Source of the DNA: Paraspadella gotoi
Lineage: Eukaryota > Chaetognatha
Length of the DNA: 64,000 bases
Assembly: GCA_051294375.1 (NCBI GenBank)
Contig: CM119265.1
Span: 29,164,540-29,228,539 of the forward strand
Reading direction: 5' to 3'
The notes under the pieces were generated by a model. It was not told the origin of the DNA and searched no databases. It saw only the letters and a list, made by a program, of their open reading frames with translations. Both the position numbers and the translations under genes were made by a program. The number at the start of each line of letters is the position of its first letter. Position 1 is the stretch's first letter. This document shows positions 23,330-36,865 of this stretch, piece after piece.

Positions 23330-26150
23330 TAGTGTCCTGCTCATTCGAAATTAGAGTGCGGGGAATTGTAGAGAGGTAAAAATAAAGAAAGGTGAAGACT
23401 GAAACGAAGCGGCTATTCTGTGCTTTCTTTTGAGGAAACAGGGTAAGCATTGGTAGGGAATACGAGATAAATTAGTTCATCGTTATGTGAAGTTGTTGAA
23501 TGATATTTTAAACAAAGTAAAAGGATTAAATCAATAAAAAAGGGTATAGAATAACGAATAATAGTTATTTAAACATATAAGAGAAGGGATAAATTATTAG
23601 TTTTTGTTTTTTCAGATAAGCAGTATAGAAGTGTTTAACAAACTAGAGTAAGAAAAATGAATGTGTTCGGGTTTGTATTGTGTGTAAGTTGTGAATTACA
23701 AGTGGAAAAAAAAAAAAATGTGGTATAAAAGTTTAAATTTAAAAACTTAAGAGGCAATATAAAAAAATCAATTTATATTAAAAAATTTTGTTTATATCAG
23801 ACTTAGAAATAATTTTATTTTATAAAAAAAAATGAATTTTTAAAATATGTGTCAGTCTGCTGTTAGATTAAAAGATAAATATTGGAAGGATTTCTATTAT
23901 AACTAGCATCATAAATTCGAGTTAAGGTCAAATCGCTTTTATAACAAAATAAATAAAAAAAAAAAAAATACAAAAAAAAAATCGATAATGAAAGAAGAAA
24001 CAAAATATATCGAAAATAAAAAAATAAAAGAATCATAATAAATATATAATTATAAAAAAATAAAATCTAAGAAAAAGATGGGAAAGGAAAAAAAAAATAA
24101 ATAAATAAGAAATAGAAGTGAAAAATTTGAGGTACAAATAAATTTTCTTTTTATCGAGAAATTTTTCCAAAAACAATTCAATTTCATGTTTCCAAATTAT
24201 TTCCAAAGAATTGAAAATAAATTTATTGATTTTGAATGACAAAAAGCGCCACAAAAAGTACTGACGCCTCGAAAACATGTTAAGAAAAAAAAAAAAATGA
24301 CCATTACAGCCAAAAAAATATCATTAACCGACCGCCAGCTACGACAGAAACGATTCGTCCACGACTGACGCACGCCACTGTTAAGAACAACTGTCCGCCC
24401 ACAGTCGAACGACATACGCCACGACTGACAGGCCGTCAAAACAAAAAATAAAAAAATAAAGGGAATAATATCGTTATCTGTTGTAAGCGTTCGAGAATCT
24501 CTCTTAATACACCTAAGGATTTAGAAGATAATTCACGGAAAATTTAAAAGTATTTTGATTTTCGATAATAGTGATTATTATCTAATGTGAATATCGAAAG
24601 CCATTTAAATAATGAAAGAAAAAATAAAAATGACCTCCCACTCCATGACACTTCCGTATTAGGCACTAACTCTCTTTCTCCTTAATCTTTCTCTTTACTT
24701 CATTCTCTACATTCATTTTTATACATTCTTATAACATAATAATCTCTTCTTCTTTTCTCTTATACATTCATACTCATTACAATCTCCAAAATAACCCTTC
24801 ACATAATCTCTCTTCTCTCTATCAATCTCGATACATACTCTATCTAATCAGTGAAGAAACGAAAAGGATAAAGAGATATGAAATGAGTATAGACCCCACT
24901 GTTTTTATAACGTTCACAGCTGAAAAAATTTAGCAAAAAAATTTTTGAGAAGATAATCAGAAAAGAGGGATCAACAGGCACAAAATTTATCGTAAATAAA
25001 AGAAAAAATAAAACCGACTTCGAATTAAAATAAAAATAACAAGAAAAAAGTCAGAAAAGGATGGAATATTATTTATGTATTACAGAGAAAAAATATGGGA
25101 GAGAAAAAGGAAAATATAACATATTTGATGTGTATATTATTGAATAAAATTAACATTGTTATAAAGCGACGATATATGTATCATAATCCTTAATGGCCAA
25201 AAGCAAATTAAAAAAAAAAAAATTAAAAAATAAAAAAAATAAGTAGTGACTATTTTATTTAAAATTAAACGAAAAGGATATAGAAGAAAAAAGAAAGGAG
25301 TGACAAGATACTTAAGAAAAATATATGAGATTAATGGCACATAAAAACCTATAATTATTCTTTAGATACGTTGATTAATGATCGATTCGGAGAATATTAT
25401 AGATTTTAATTGAAAGACAATAGAAAACCGAGGTTTAGGAGAAAGAGACTGTAAGAATGTGAACTTGAAACTAATTAGAATTTAAAAAAAACTGACAACG
25501 AACATAAGATATTTTTGAAAAAAAACAAGATAAGTGATGATGGAAATAAATAAGATAAAATTAATGAAAATTAAAATGAAATAAAAAAAATATTAAAAAT
25601 AAAAATAAATAAATTTGTATTTATTTTTAAAAAAAAAAAAAAAAAATAAGAGAAATTATAAATAAAGATGTGAGAAAGAGATAGTAATGACAAGAAGCAA
25701 TCAAAAATCTCTCTATAAACGAGATGAGAGTTTTTTATATTACATTTTTAGTTTAAATTTCTAGGATTTAATTTTTATGATATAAAATTAATCTGAAAAT
25801 TATATGTAAATTTAATAGAAGTTAAAACGCTGAAAATAAATATTATAATATAAATAGGAAGAAGAGAAAGAAGAGAGAAGAAACCGGCTTATAATGGCAG
25901 TTTTCTACCTCATATTAGCGGGCTAAAAAAAAAATAAGTATAAGTAAAAGATAAACGTTTGACAGTAAATAAAACTTAACTTTAACGACTCATCCGTTAT
26001 TTTTTTTCGCTGAATTATATTAAATAAATAAAACGCAAATATTTAAAATTTTAACTGAGGCAGTGAGAAAAGACTACCAGACAAGACAAGTAATCAATCG
26101 TTCGTACAGTACGTAATTTTACGAGCTCGTATTACATTTAGTTTTTTTGT
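23330..26150. other. No gene seen, very AT-rich
   Basis: Long A/T-rich stretch with poly-A runs (23706, 23948, 25630). A GC-richer patch at 24320-24430 repeats CACGACTGACG/CACGACTGACA. No protein family is visible in any frame. Confidence 0.6.
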
Positions 26151-26159
26151 TACTTGCTG

Positions 26160-29100
26160 CGGTCGTCGCATCTTTGAGAGGCGCTGTTATGTTTTGATCA
26201 CACACTTGTAGTTCACCACATTCTCTAGACAGTGATCCAAAGTATTTTAATTCTAGCTAATTTGTTAGCAATATTCTTGGTGATATATTTAGACTTTTGA
26301 AGCCAGTAGTTTAATATGTACTTCCTCGGGTCATTTGAGTGAATACCTCTTTCTAAATTTTTATAGTAATGACGTCATATGTCTGCTTCAACGCTCGAGG
26401 CTAAATACTCTCGTAACGACTATTATGTAAGAGTGCTTGTGATGCCTTTTATTGTTAGGCGCGTTCGGTTAAGGCTGCTCAAGGGTGTCTTTTTGCTCTA
26501 GCGTTCAGGCTAAACTGTATGCTTTTCATAGTCGTCTCGTCTCTCCCTTATTCTTTCTCTCTCTCTGTCTCTCTTGTGTCCGCTTTCTGCTCGCTTCCGG
26601 TGTTCTTCTCTTCTTCTTCTCTCTGTCGCCGCTCTCCTTATCATCGCTCTCTTCTTCCTCTCTCTCTTCAGCTCAAAAGCGTCAGCTTCACAAATCGTTG
26701 TGCTCGCGTTGTTGAATTCTGATAGATAACCATGCTACTGGCTGTATCCACGGTCTTTGCTTCATCGCAGTCTTTGTTCGATGTCTCGAAGCATCCAATC
26801 GTCGAATTGCAATAAGGATAATCCTTTTTATCATGCTTTTACTCTAATCGTTATAGAGAGAGAGAGAGATTGAGAATAGAGATGAGAGAGAGTCGAGAGA
26901 AGAGAGGAGTCTCGAGAGGAGGAGACGAGAGAAACGAGAGAGAAGATGAGGAGGTAATTAAATTAAATTAATCGTCGACGTCCTGCTGTTTATGTAGATG
27001 CGATTTGGTCTTGCTGCGCCTGTCGCAGTTCTGTTCCTTGTCATTCTTTCGGTCTTGTCTCGTGCTGGTCGTTTTGTCATCTCGGCGTGCTCGTCTGAGC
27101 AGTTTAAGATTATAGTGGACGTGAACTCATTGGGGATCGAGATTGATGAGAATTCCCGAGGAGGACTGATATCGTTGATTTGATGCGAGGAAGCACTTAG
27201 TAGCGATTTTCTGTCCTTGTTCGTAATCACATAATTTTTTATACATTTATAATTTTCTCTGTACATTATTTTTGACCTATGTTTTGTTGAGTATGTGTGT
27301 TTTAATATTCTATAACTAATATGTCTGCGTGTTCATCTCTCATTCAGGGTCTCACATTTCTGTAGAGCATCGAAAGATATTTATCTAGCTATATACTTTA
27401 TATAATTATTCTTCTTTCCCTTACCTTAATGAATTCTATATATTAATATATAGATTAGTGTTGATTATTATTGATAACGTTAGTCTTTTTCTGTCTCTGT
27501 TCTCTTCTCTTCATCTACTCTCTACATTTCTCATACTCATCTCTCAGATCTACTACTTTCATTTCTTCTTTTGTACCCGTTATTCTACTGTGCACGCTGA
27601 GGCCGAACTCCCGATTTTTTGTTTGCGGCGATACGCTTAACGGATTTTTATTGTCTGACGCTCGGTAAGATATTTAGACTGAATGCTATTGTTTCTCAAC
27701 TCTCTGTCCCTCAGACAATTTATTTAATGATCGAATACTCTGCTCTCTGTCAACATCAGCATTGTCTTATAAACCTATGTGACCTTTCAATAATAGCTTA
27801 ATAATGTACTTGTGATTCCTTTCGCCTATAATGGGGCTGGAGATGCTATCCTCAGTTTTGTTTTCTAGATGATAAGATCGTTGATCTGTACTCCCTTAGT
27901 ACAGCATGTGCTAGATACATCTAATCCGTCACTCTCTCAATTGTATATACTTATAAACATAATACTAATACACAATTCGATATAACGTAAATTTTCGTAT
28001 ATACTTAGTCTCCTAATAAATAAATAATATGATTAGTTCAACACCGCATTACACCTACATTATCTTGCTACATGAACTCAACATCCTTGCTAACTAGTGA
28101 AGATGATCAGGACGAGGATTCGCATAACTGTACACTACCCACAAACCCAATCGATTCTAACAGAACTCTAATGATCAACATACATATCTCTAATGACAAA
28201 TCGCTTGAAAACAATTATATAAACAGTGGCGTCGAAAACGTTATATACTATCGCTGAAGCTCGATGACGAATAGCGCGCTTGAACGCGATCAAGTTCATC
28301 TAACCTTCGCAATCTCTGTACATACCTTCGCACGCCCGCAGCGAAAAACAAACTGATTTACCAAGTCGCATTTCCGGGAGGGGCCAGGCGCCTTTCGCTT
28401 ACTAGAGGTATGCAATCCAGGTACATAGAAATTGCGCTCTCGTAAAAATGTGTATATTATATTCCTAATATTACGACTCTCATTGCGAATAACTTGGACA
28501 ATGCTCTGGGCCATAGACAAGACAGCATAAGCGCTTCTCTTCTAATGTCTGAGGTGTAAGGAACTCGGTCCAAATCCATTGCTTTAACGGCGATTCAACA
28601 AATTGGCTCAACGACTAAACCAGCAACATCGGCGCTTAACTGCAAAAGCATATCATAAGTAAATTGGACGTCACGAAGGAACGTGGTATAAGAGTACCAT
28701 CGCGATCTCTTCAGGTGAGAAGTTAGAAAAGGTTCGCGACGGCCAAAGACTTGCTATGACTTCAGTTAGATTCACGCACGCGTTTTCGAAGCTCTGAAGG
28801 AGAGTCTGAAGAAGTGTGTTTAACTAGTAAACGAGAATAGCAGTGTGTGATCTCATAATTGAAACAGCGGAAGACTTGATGAGGCTTTACAATTCCTGCA
28901 TAAAACCAGAAAACTGGAAGTTCGATGACACATATACTATTCACTTCCAGAATCGAGTACTTGCCAGAACACTGTCTTCACACTTCGTCTTATATTCCGA
29001 GGGGTTTTGATCCTGGACGACAATCACGAAATCTGACGACGCAGAAATAAAAGAAGCGGCTATCTCAACGGTAGGAAGTTCACGCCAAGAGCATGATACA

Positions 29101-30960
29101 AACGTTATGTAATAAGTCATGGAGCAGGGTCTAGAAAATCCATCCTGGAATGGTAAAGTTCACCTACAGTGTACACTGAAGATGAAAGCAGACACGTTCG
29201 TATTGAAGATAAGCAGGTTAGAATGACGAGAAATTTTCGATGATGAGTCAGATACCACAGTGTCATCCTTGATATATGTGCTGTGCTATTTGACATCTGG
29301 CGTGTGGTATTTATCACTTTATTTTAAGATGTTTGTTTTTTCCTACCACTGTCAATCGTATCATTGTGCGATTCAAGAATATGGTCTCTCGCTTCGATGT
29401 ATAATCGCAGTCATAAAGTGAGCGCGAGTCGCATGTACTCAGGATGTGCTGAGAAATGGTCATCATCGACAGAAGGACGTGAGGTTACGAGAAAACCATG
29501 ACTGATTGAGAGCAGCTGAGAATGTGAGCGAAACTGTGCACGGGAGAGAAGAGAATTGCCATCCGAAAATTCTGCAAGTCGAGTAGTCCAAAGACGATGT
29601 GAAGAGAGAAGCTGTGATCGTTCAACTAAGAAGTAGCGAGTTCATCGAGAGTACGAAGCAGCATAGATGAGTGATGTGGTGTACCTGATTGCCGGTGAAC
29701 CAAAAGCTTCTACATCTCGCAAGAACTCAGTTTAAGGCCTTGGTCTCTTCTCTCCAACAGGTCATCTCAATTTATATGTGAGCAACGTCAGTGCTTTCTC
29801 ACTAGCGTACATCAGCTGTTCTTATCTTCTTCTAGCTTGAAACTAAACAGAACTCCTTTCTGTGCTACTACTAAGTAGCAATCTCTAGCATTCACGATCT
29901 TCATCATCTCTACGTCTGTATCTCTTATACTCTCCCGCTAGCAATCGCTATTTTTAAAATGCACGATCGTGAACAAATTTGTTCACGATTTCTCATTATT
30001 TCTTCACTTAACTTTTCAACTTGCGTTCCAACTAAGCCAGAACAACGACAACAATGGTATAATCCTCGACATTACTACTCAGTCAGAGAAAGTACACAAC
30101 TATATCTCACGACTGACCTCTATCGACTCTTACTATCTCTCAAACTTCTCTCCAAACCTTCTTCTAGAAAGACACCAAATAGATACACATGAGTGAGTTT
30201 GGACTTCAAGCTGGATGAAGGACTCGATCGGAATCATTGACAGTGCTCTTAAGACTGTTCGAAATCTTCGTGACGAGATGAGAGCCAATTTTAGAAGGAG
30301 CGCAGTTGGAGTAGAGACGGACAGGATGACGAGGAGGCCTTTGTGATGCGCATTCGGTGAGCCACAAACGCCCTGGTCCTACTCATACGAGTTACGGGCT
30401 CCCAAACCTAGAGAGAGAGGAGTATTATAATCTACGCTCACTAGCTTTACATAAGACCAAATTAATATTGGAAAAATGGAATTGCAGACGATTCTTCAAA
30501 GAAGTCATGCACCTTCTCGTTTCGACTGCAATTCTTTAAACCATAAACACAATGAAGTTCGGAGGAAATAAGGAATCTACCCGGCCAAAACGCATTTTCT
30601 ATTCAATTGAATTTGCTATGTAGTAAGTTGTTTATGATAGAAAATATATGAACATATTTTTCGATCGCTATTTGAATTTAATAGCTAAGCGAAGAAAATG
30701 TAAGCATTGTAGAGACTAGAGACAAGGAGATCATAGATATTGTTTTGTAAAAATGTTTAAAGTAAATATTGTACATATATTGATAAGTACTCTCAGAATT
30801 CCAGAAGAAATGGCCTGGAATCGCGTAGTATATGAGTTGTCGAGATTGGAAAGAGGAAATGGCACTAGTCTTTCAGAATCGCAAAAACAGAGAGATAATA
30901 TCGGACACCTGTCTATATGAAATCCCGCATTACATGGAATCGATGAGAGAAAGGGATTAA
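26160..30960. other. Block of different composition, no recognised product
   Basis: Compared with its surroundings this block has fewer homopolymers, more GC and almost no simple repeats, except CT-rich stretches at 26560-26680 and a GA patch at 26855-26950. Open frames are all below 105 codons, and none shows a family motif that I know. It could be an old, heavily mutated mobile element or poorly polished sequence. Confidence 0.4.
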
Positions 30961-30976
30961 TCTCTCTCTCTTCTTT

Positions 30977-31136
30977 ACGTGTTTCAGTCTACTTCTCTAT
31001 TTTTATCCATGTTCCGTCCCTCAAAAGAGAGTAACGTGTTTCTGTCTACTTCTCTATTTTTATCCAAGTTCCGCCCTCATAAGAGAGAAATGTGTTTCAG
31101 TCTACTTCTCTATTTTTATCCAAGTTCCGCCCACCG
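30977..31136 (+). repeat. 56-bp minisatellite, three units
   Basis: Units of AGTCTACTTCTCTATTTTTA, TCCAAGTTCCGCCCTC and AAAAGAGAGGAACGTGTTTC in order. Confidence 0.92.
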
Positions 31137-31834
31137 CAAAAACTCAGAAGAGGAAACGTCCTCTTTCTACATTTCTCCCCTACTCCACTCTCCGTGAATT
31201 TCTCCGTTAACATCTATCGCCATGAGTGCTCCGCCCACCTTCACGAAAAATAGATGTATAAGTTGAACCGTGTTCCTCAATGTCTACTAATTATATTCGT
31301 CGATAGGATACCATATCGTCTCGAAAAATATTTCATAACGTGCTCTATTATCTTGAAATCGGAGACACACAATATGAAAAGGGTTTCCGCGCGTATGAAG
31401 AAACCATTTCTCAAAAAAAAAGCAGATGAAAAAAATAACTGGAAATGCGTTCTCGCTCGTGCAGAGCATATGTCATTTTTTCTCTTTTTTTGAAACTCTA
31501 CAAATAATAAGTAAGGTAATCTCTAAGTCATAAACTAGTAAAAAAAATTGTATTTTTTCTTTCTATTCACTCTATTTTCTTAATATCTAAAATGATAAGA
31601 CTAAAGCCCAATTCACCCTCCATAAGAGAGGAACAATGTTCAAGTCTCTTTCTCTATTTTTGATTTCACCAAGGGTTTCAGCCGCGAAAGCTTCATAGGA
31701 ATTAAAACGAGGTAATAGAATAATCGTGATCTTTCAATCATCCCCATTTTACCAAACTATTACGGCAATATACCTGAAACTGATATCTCTGTACTTAAAA
31801 TAGAATTAACGATACTCGCTTCTCAAATAATCAC
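31137..31834. other. No gene seen
   Basis: Mixed sequence between minisatellite islands. One short unit fragment near 31620-31665 (AAGAGAGGAACAATGTTCAAG). Confidence 0.5.
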
Positions 31835-31925
31835 AAAGAGAGTAACCGTGTTTCTGTCTTCACTTCTCTACTTTTTTTATCCAAGTTCCGCCTCATAGAG
31901 AGAGAAAATGTGTTTCAGTAACTCA
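31835..31925 (+). repeat. 56-bp minisatellite, degraded units
   Basis: AAAGAGAGTAACCGTGTTTC..., TTTTTTATCCAAGTTCCGCC and TGTTTCAG blocks in order, with extra bases inserted. Confidence 0.75.
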
Positions 31926-32585
31926 ACTTCACATTTCGAGTTTTTTATCACACACAAGTTTTCCGATTGTTCCAGCCCTCAAAAAGAGTAAGGAAGTGAA
32001 ACTGAGGACGATTTGTTTTCAAGGATTCATTTGCTATACTAACCAGGATTTTAATCCACACAATAGTTCGACCGACGAATTCACCTGAAAATACTCGAGC
32101 TCCGGAACCGGGTCAAAGGAACGAGTATGCGAATGTGTGTTACAGTCCTCACGAGGCTTATGAAGCTCTATGCACAGTTATCATAATAACTAGTAAGCAA
32201 AGTCGCATTCACTAGAGACCAATAGGCATACTACATATAAGAGAGGAATTATCCCTGTTGTTTACATTTCAAGCTCTACCTAATGCTCAATCAAGTATAT
32301 TTTAATTAATTTTATCCAAGTCGACCGTTTCCTCATCAACTCGATACACAGAGACTGTAACGATAGACTTTCACGTCATTAATGTTACTACTTCTACTAA
32401 TCTAAATTTTTATCCATCCTCTGCTACCACCACAAAGCTTACCAGCGCCGTTCTTTTCACTCAAAATTGATAGAGCGCGCGAGCGTGAGGACATCTGCCT
32501 TAAAACCTCCCCCGACCTTTAAAAGTTCACCTCCCTCCAGCCGATTCCCTCCTTCTAAAATCTTCCCCTAATTTTAATTTGCTCC
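31926..32585. other. No gene seen
   Basis: Mixed sequence with isolated fragments of the 56-bp unit (e.g. near 31975). No supported open frame. Confidence 0.5.
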
Positions 32586-32594
32586 CATATCAAC

Positions 32595-32710
32595 AAGTTA
32601 CCGCCCCTCAAAAGAGAGTTAACGTTTTTTCAAGTCCTAACTTCTCTACTTTTAAATCGCCAAAGTTCCGCCCACAAAAGAGAGGACGTGTTTCATCTAC
32701 TCTTTTCTCT
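32595..32710 (+). repeat. 56-bp minisatellite, degraded units
   Basis: ACCGCCCCTCAAAAGAGAG, AAGTTCCGCCCACAAAAGAG and GTGTTTCATCTACTC in order with indels. Confidence 0.75.
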
Positions 32711-33225
32711 CATTTTTAAATCCACACCCAATTGTACACGCTCTCCATGCAACCCCCACAAAATGATGTCAACTATAAATCCAATGGCTAAAGAATACCG
32801 CAAACGACCCGAAACTACAAAAACGCGAGTGACCAAGCGTAACCAGAAAAACACACGGATAGTAAAAAAAGACGGGAACCAAAAAACACGCGGAGCAGGT
32901 CAACAAAAACTATCCTCCAGAGCACGCACCCAAGGAAGCGATGAAAAAAGGCAAAGAACAACGAAACAAACAGAATAAGAGGGAATAGAAGCAATAAAGA
33001 CAGGAGGGAACAAGGAAAACAGAAAAAGTGTTTCGTTATCATGACCGGCGTTTACTCCTCACCAAGCTGTTGAATAAAATCTCAACGTGACTAGTACTTG
33101 TAAAAGCTCCCTCCTTCTCTCCTCTAACACCCCTCTCTTTCTGCTCTATTCTCTTTCTCCTCCTCCCCTCTCTCAAGTCTCCCTCTCCTCTCCATCTCTC
33201 TCCCTCCTTCACTTTCTATTTCCTC

Positions 33226-33405
33226 NNNNNNNNNNNNNNNNNNNNNNNNNACTTCTCTATTTTTATCCAAGTTCCGCCCTCAAAAGAGAGTAACGTTTTT
33301 CAGTCTACTTCTCTATTTTTATCCAAGTTCCGCCCACAAAAGAGAGGAACGTGTTTCAGTCTACTTCTCTATTTTTATCCAAGTTCCGCCCTCAAAAGAG
33401 TCAAC
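33226..33405 (+). repeat. 25-N gap followed by 56-bp minisatellite
   Basis: Ns at 33226-33250, then three near-perfect units to 33405. The array abuts the gap directly. Confidence 0.92.
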
Positions 33406-33567
33406 AAAATCAAGGCTAAAGAATCAAACGACGAAACTAAAAACGGAAACAAGAAAAAGTAGAAAAAAAGCGGAAAAAAAGCAGAAAACAGCAGACAAGA
33501 GCGAGAAAAAGGCAAAGAAAAAAAGGGCAAAACAGGAGGAAAACAGGAAAAAGGGTAAGACGAAAAA

Positions 33568-33851
33568 NNNNNNNNNNNNNNNNNNNNNNNNNNNNNNNNN
33601 NNNNNNNNNNNNNNNNNNNNNNNNNNNNNNNNNNNNNNNNNNNNNNNNNNNNNNNNNNNNNNNNNNNNNNNNNNNNNNNNNNNNNNNNNNNNNNNNNNNN
33701 NNNNNNNNNNNNNNNNNNNNNNNNNNNNNNNNNNNNNNNNNNNNNNNNNNNNNNNNNNNNNNNNNNNNNNNNNNNNNNNNNNNNNNNNNNNNNNNNNNNN
33801 NNNNNNNNNNNNNNNNNNNNNNNNNNNNNNNNNNNNNNNNNNNNNNNNNNN
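33568..33851. other. Assembly gap (284 Ns)
   Basis: Flanked by A/G-rich sequence. Confidence 0.99.
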
Positions 33852-33959
33852 CGTCCCGGTGATGTAGATTTTCTTTCCGGAATTTTTCTCACGGTTTTTA
33901 AACAAACATGATTTATTAATAAATTTTTAACAAAATTAATCGTTATTGTAAATAAATAA

Positions 33960-34205
33960 AATTTTAAATGAAAAAAGAAAAGGAAAAGGAAAAAAAACAA
34001 AAGCAGGAAAGGAAAAAAAAAGAAAAAAAATGAGGAATGAAAAAGAAAAAAACTGAAAAAAAGAGGAAAAGAAAAGAATAAAAAGAAAAAAAGAAGAAAA
34101 GGAAAAGAAAAAAAAGACTAAAAAAAAAGAAAAAAAGGAGGAAAGAAAAAAAATAGAAAAAAGGATGAAAGGAAAAGAAAAAAGAAAAAAATGAAATAGG
34201 GTAAA
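33960..34205. repeat. A-rich AAAAGGAAA tract
   Basis: Strand-asymmetric purine tract of AAAGAAAAAAG type with no strict period. Frames on the minus strand are F/S-rich shadows. Confidence 0.85.
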
Positions 34206-34274
34206 GATTAGAAACACGCTAAAAGACAATCAGTGTCAAGAACACGAGACCTGGTTTCCTCGCACTTAATTTCT

Positions 34275-34627
34275 CTTTCTCTCTCTCTCTCNNNNNNNNN
34301 NNNNNNNNNNNNNNNNNNNNNNNNNNNNNNNNNNNNNNNNNNNNNNNNNNNNNNNNNNNNNNNNNNNNNNNNNNNNNNNNNNNNNNNNNNNNNNNNNNNN
34401 NNNNNNNNNNNNNNNNNNNNNNNNNNNNNNNNNNNNNNNNNNNNNNNNNNNNNNNNNNNNNNNNNNNNNNNNNNNNNNNNNNNNNNNNNNNNNNNNNNNN
34501 NNNNNNNNNNNNNNNNNNNNNNNNNNNNNNNNNNNNNNNNNNNNNNNNNNNNNNNNNNNNNNNNNNNNNNNNNNNNNNNNNNNNNNNNNNNNNNNNNNNN
34601 NNNNNNNNNNNNNNNNNNNNNNNNNNN
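34275..34627. other. (CT)n then assembly gap
   Basis: CT tract 34272-34291 runs into 336 Ns (34292-34627). Confidence 0.97.
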
Positions 34628-34747
34628 CTTTTGTCGTGTTGGAAATTATCGATAAGAATTTTAAAAATTCTGAAAAACTCTTAAAAAAATTTTGAAAGCA
34701 AAAGAAAGAAAAATTAGAATAAATTTTAAAAAGTTTGAGCAAACAAT

Positions 34748-35132
34748 GTCGGATCTGTCCAGAGGCCACGGTAATCATGTAATCAGATGATCACTTTTGA
34801 ATAATCGTATAATCTTTTTTATTTAATACAATTTACTATTACTATTTATAATAATTAATTACTAAATAGTTTTTATAGCTTTAATTGCTTTAAAAATAAA
34901 CCTAATACTAAAATATAATTCTTTTTTATACTTTAATTCTTATTTAATCCAGTTAATCCAGTTAAAATATTTTCCACTCAGACGATTTCACCTGATTTTC
35001 AGCTCAATAAGACAATTCTTTACAATGCACAAAATTTCATGTCTCTTAAGTCTTAACCAACATGTTTTTCGGGAGTGACCGACAGACCAAAAAGTGAATC
35101 ATAAAGACGGAATCCGCTCTAAACAGTTCCGA
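34748..35132 (+). mobile_element. Small element with inverted ends, copy 2
   Basis: Starts GTCGGATCTG preceded by GTTTGAGCAAACAAT, and ends near GACGGAATCCGCTCTAAACAG, TTCCG. The same end sequences and order occur at 51347-51671. The centre is AT-rich. No open frame, so non-autonomous. Confidence 0.6.
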
Positions 35133-35214
35133 ATGAAAAAATGTTTTAAAATATAGAATATTTAATTGTTTTTACGCACAAGTATAGGCTTAAATAAGAG
35201 TCACAGACGCAGTG

Positions 35215-35313
35215 ATTTTGCAAGCGTGAGAAAGTGTGAGAATGTGTGAGAAAGTGTGAGAAAGTGTGAGAATGTTTTCAGTGAACCATAAAATGGTCAA
35301 TGAACAGCGTGTG

Positions 35314-35348
<35 letters not shown>

Positions 35349-35640
35349 NNNNNNNNNNNNNNNNNNNNNNNNNNNNNNNNNNNNNNNNNNNNNNNNNNNN
35401 NNNNNNNNNNNNNNNNNNNNNNNNNNNNNNNNNNNNNNNNNNNNNNNNNNNNNNNNNNNNNNNNNNNNNNNNNNNNNNNNNNNNNNNNNNNNNNNNNNNN
35501 NNNNNNNNNNNNNNNNNNNNNNNNNNNNNNNNNNNNNNNNNNNNNNNNNNNNNNNNNNNNNNNNNNNNNNNNNNNNNNNNNNNNNNNNNNNNNNNNNNNN
35601 NNNNNNNNGAGAGAGAGAGGGGGGAAATAAAGGAAGGAAT
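35215..35640. repeat. GTGAGAAA repeats, (GA)n and gap
   Basis: GTGTGAGAAA-type 10-bp repeats at 35225-35275, GA tract from 35317, 260 Ns (35349-35608), GA resumes to 35621. The gap is unresolved microsatellite. Confidence 0.95.
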
Positions 35641-36027
35641 AGCAGAACCATTTCATTGTTATGTCTGCTTCAGCGATGGAATATTTTCTTCCTCCACAAA
35701 ACTGGAATTTTTTTTATTTATATTTTTTTGAATGAAAACCGGAATAAACGTGCGATATGAGATTGCATGGAGAGCGGCATGATGGCATGGCGTGTGCCAT
35801 TGTCCGTGAATTGTGGAACGATACTGTTTGACAAGAGGATGTTTGGGCAGAAGTATGTAGATTTCTATGAATGAACGAATGAATTAAATAATCATCAATC
35901 AATTATTCAAATATTCACTCAATCAATTATTTTTTTTCTGGAATAAATATATATTTTATTTCAATAACAAAAACCAAACAATGAAACAACAGAGGAAAAT
36001 ACTGAACTTAAGAAAAGGCTGAAAGAG

Positions 36028-36170
36028 NNNNNNNNNNNNNNNNNNNNNNNNNNNNNNNNNNNNNNNNNNNNNNNNNNNNNNNNNNNNNNNNNNNNNGATG
36101 TCTCTCTCAAACTCTCTGCTCTCTCTTCTCTCTCTTCTCTCTCTCTTTCTCTCTCTTGGTTTCTCTCTCT
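36028..36170. other. Gap and (CT)n
   Basis: 69 Ns (36028-36096), then a CT-rich tract 36100-36170. Confidence 0.95.
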
Positions 36171-36275
36171 CTCACCAACCCACACTTAATCGTCTCACGG
36201 TAATAATGGAAACTCCCGAATGGCAAAAAAAGGCTCTTTTCCGATTGTCGAGTTGAAAGGACGATGGAGAGTGGA

Positions 36276-36505
36276 TCTCTCTCTCTCTCCTTTCTCTTCT
36301 CTCTCTCTCTCGTCTCTCTCCTCTCATCTCTTCATCTCTCTCCTCTCTTCTTCCTTTCTCTCTCTCTTCTCTCCTCTCTCATCTCCCTCCTAATTGTCGA
36401 TCTCTCCTTCCTCTCTCCTCTCCTCTCGTCTCTCTGCTTTTTCTCCCCTTCCGTCTTCTTCTCATCTCTGCTCTCTCTCTCACTCGTCGTATCTTTACCC
36501 TCTTC
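36276..36505. repeat. CT-rich tract
   Basis: Interrupted CT/CTT microsatellite; SL-rich open frames are shadows. Confidence 0.9.
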
Positions 36506-36552
36506 TCTAGAGGGTTGGAAATGAAAAAAATTGGCAGTGAGTTGAGAAAAAA

Positions 36553-36668
36553 AGAGATAAAAGAAAAGAATAAAAGAAAAGAAAAGAAAAGAAAAGAAAG
36601 AAAAGAAAAGAAAAGAAAAGAAAAGAAAAGAAAAGAAAAGAAAAGAAAAGAAAAGAAAAGAAAAAAAG
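36553..36668. repeat. (AAAAG)n microsatellite
   Basis: About 22 units of AAAAG with one early interruption. Confidence 0.95.
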
Positions 36669-36865
36669 AAGAAAATCCTAATGAGAAAAGAAGGAAATTC
36701 AGTCAATGTTGGAAAAGAGAAAACAAACTAAATACAGTAAAACCCTCATTGTCGCTACAGCATTTTCATATTTGTTGTTTCATGTTGCCTTTTTTTCACT
36801 GTAGTTTTTTAGTTGTCTCGATTAATATTCGTTCCTTTTACATTTTTTTTGGTGTTTTTGACAGT

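Noticed and set aside
26485-26722. Membrane-protein-like frames
   Set aside because: Hydrophobic S/L/F content comes from a CT-rich stretch and two frames are open together.
33375-35760. Long frames spanning N gaps (e.g. 33437-34000, 34266-34778, 35190-35760, 38272-38814)
   Set aside because: Most codons are Ns and the flanks are microsatellite; there is no evidence of coding.
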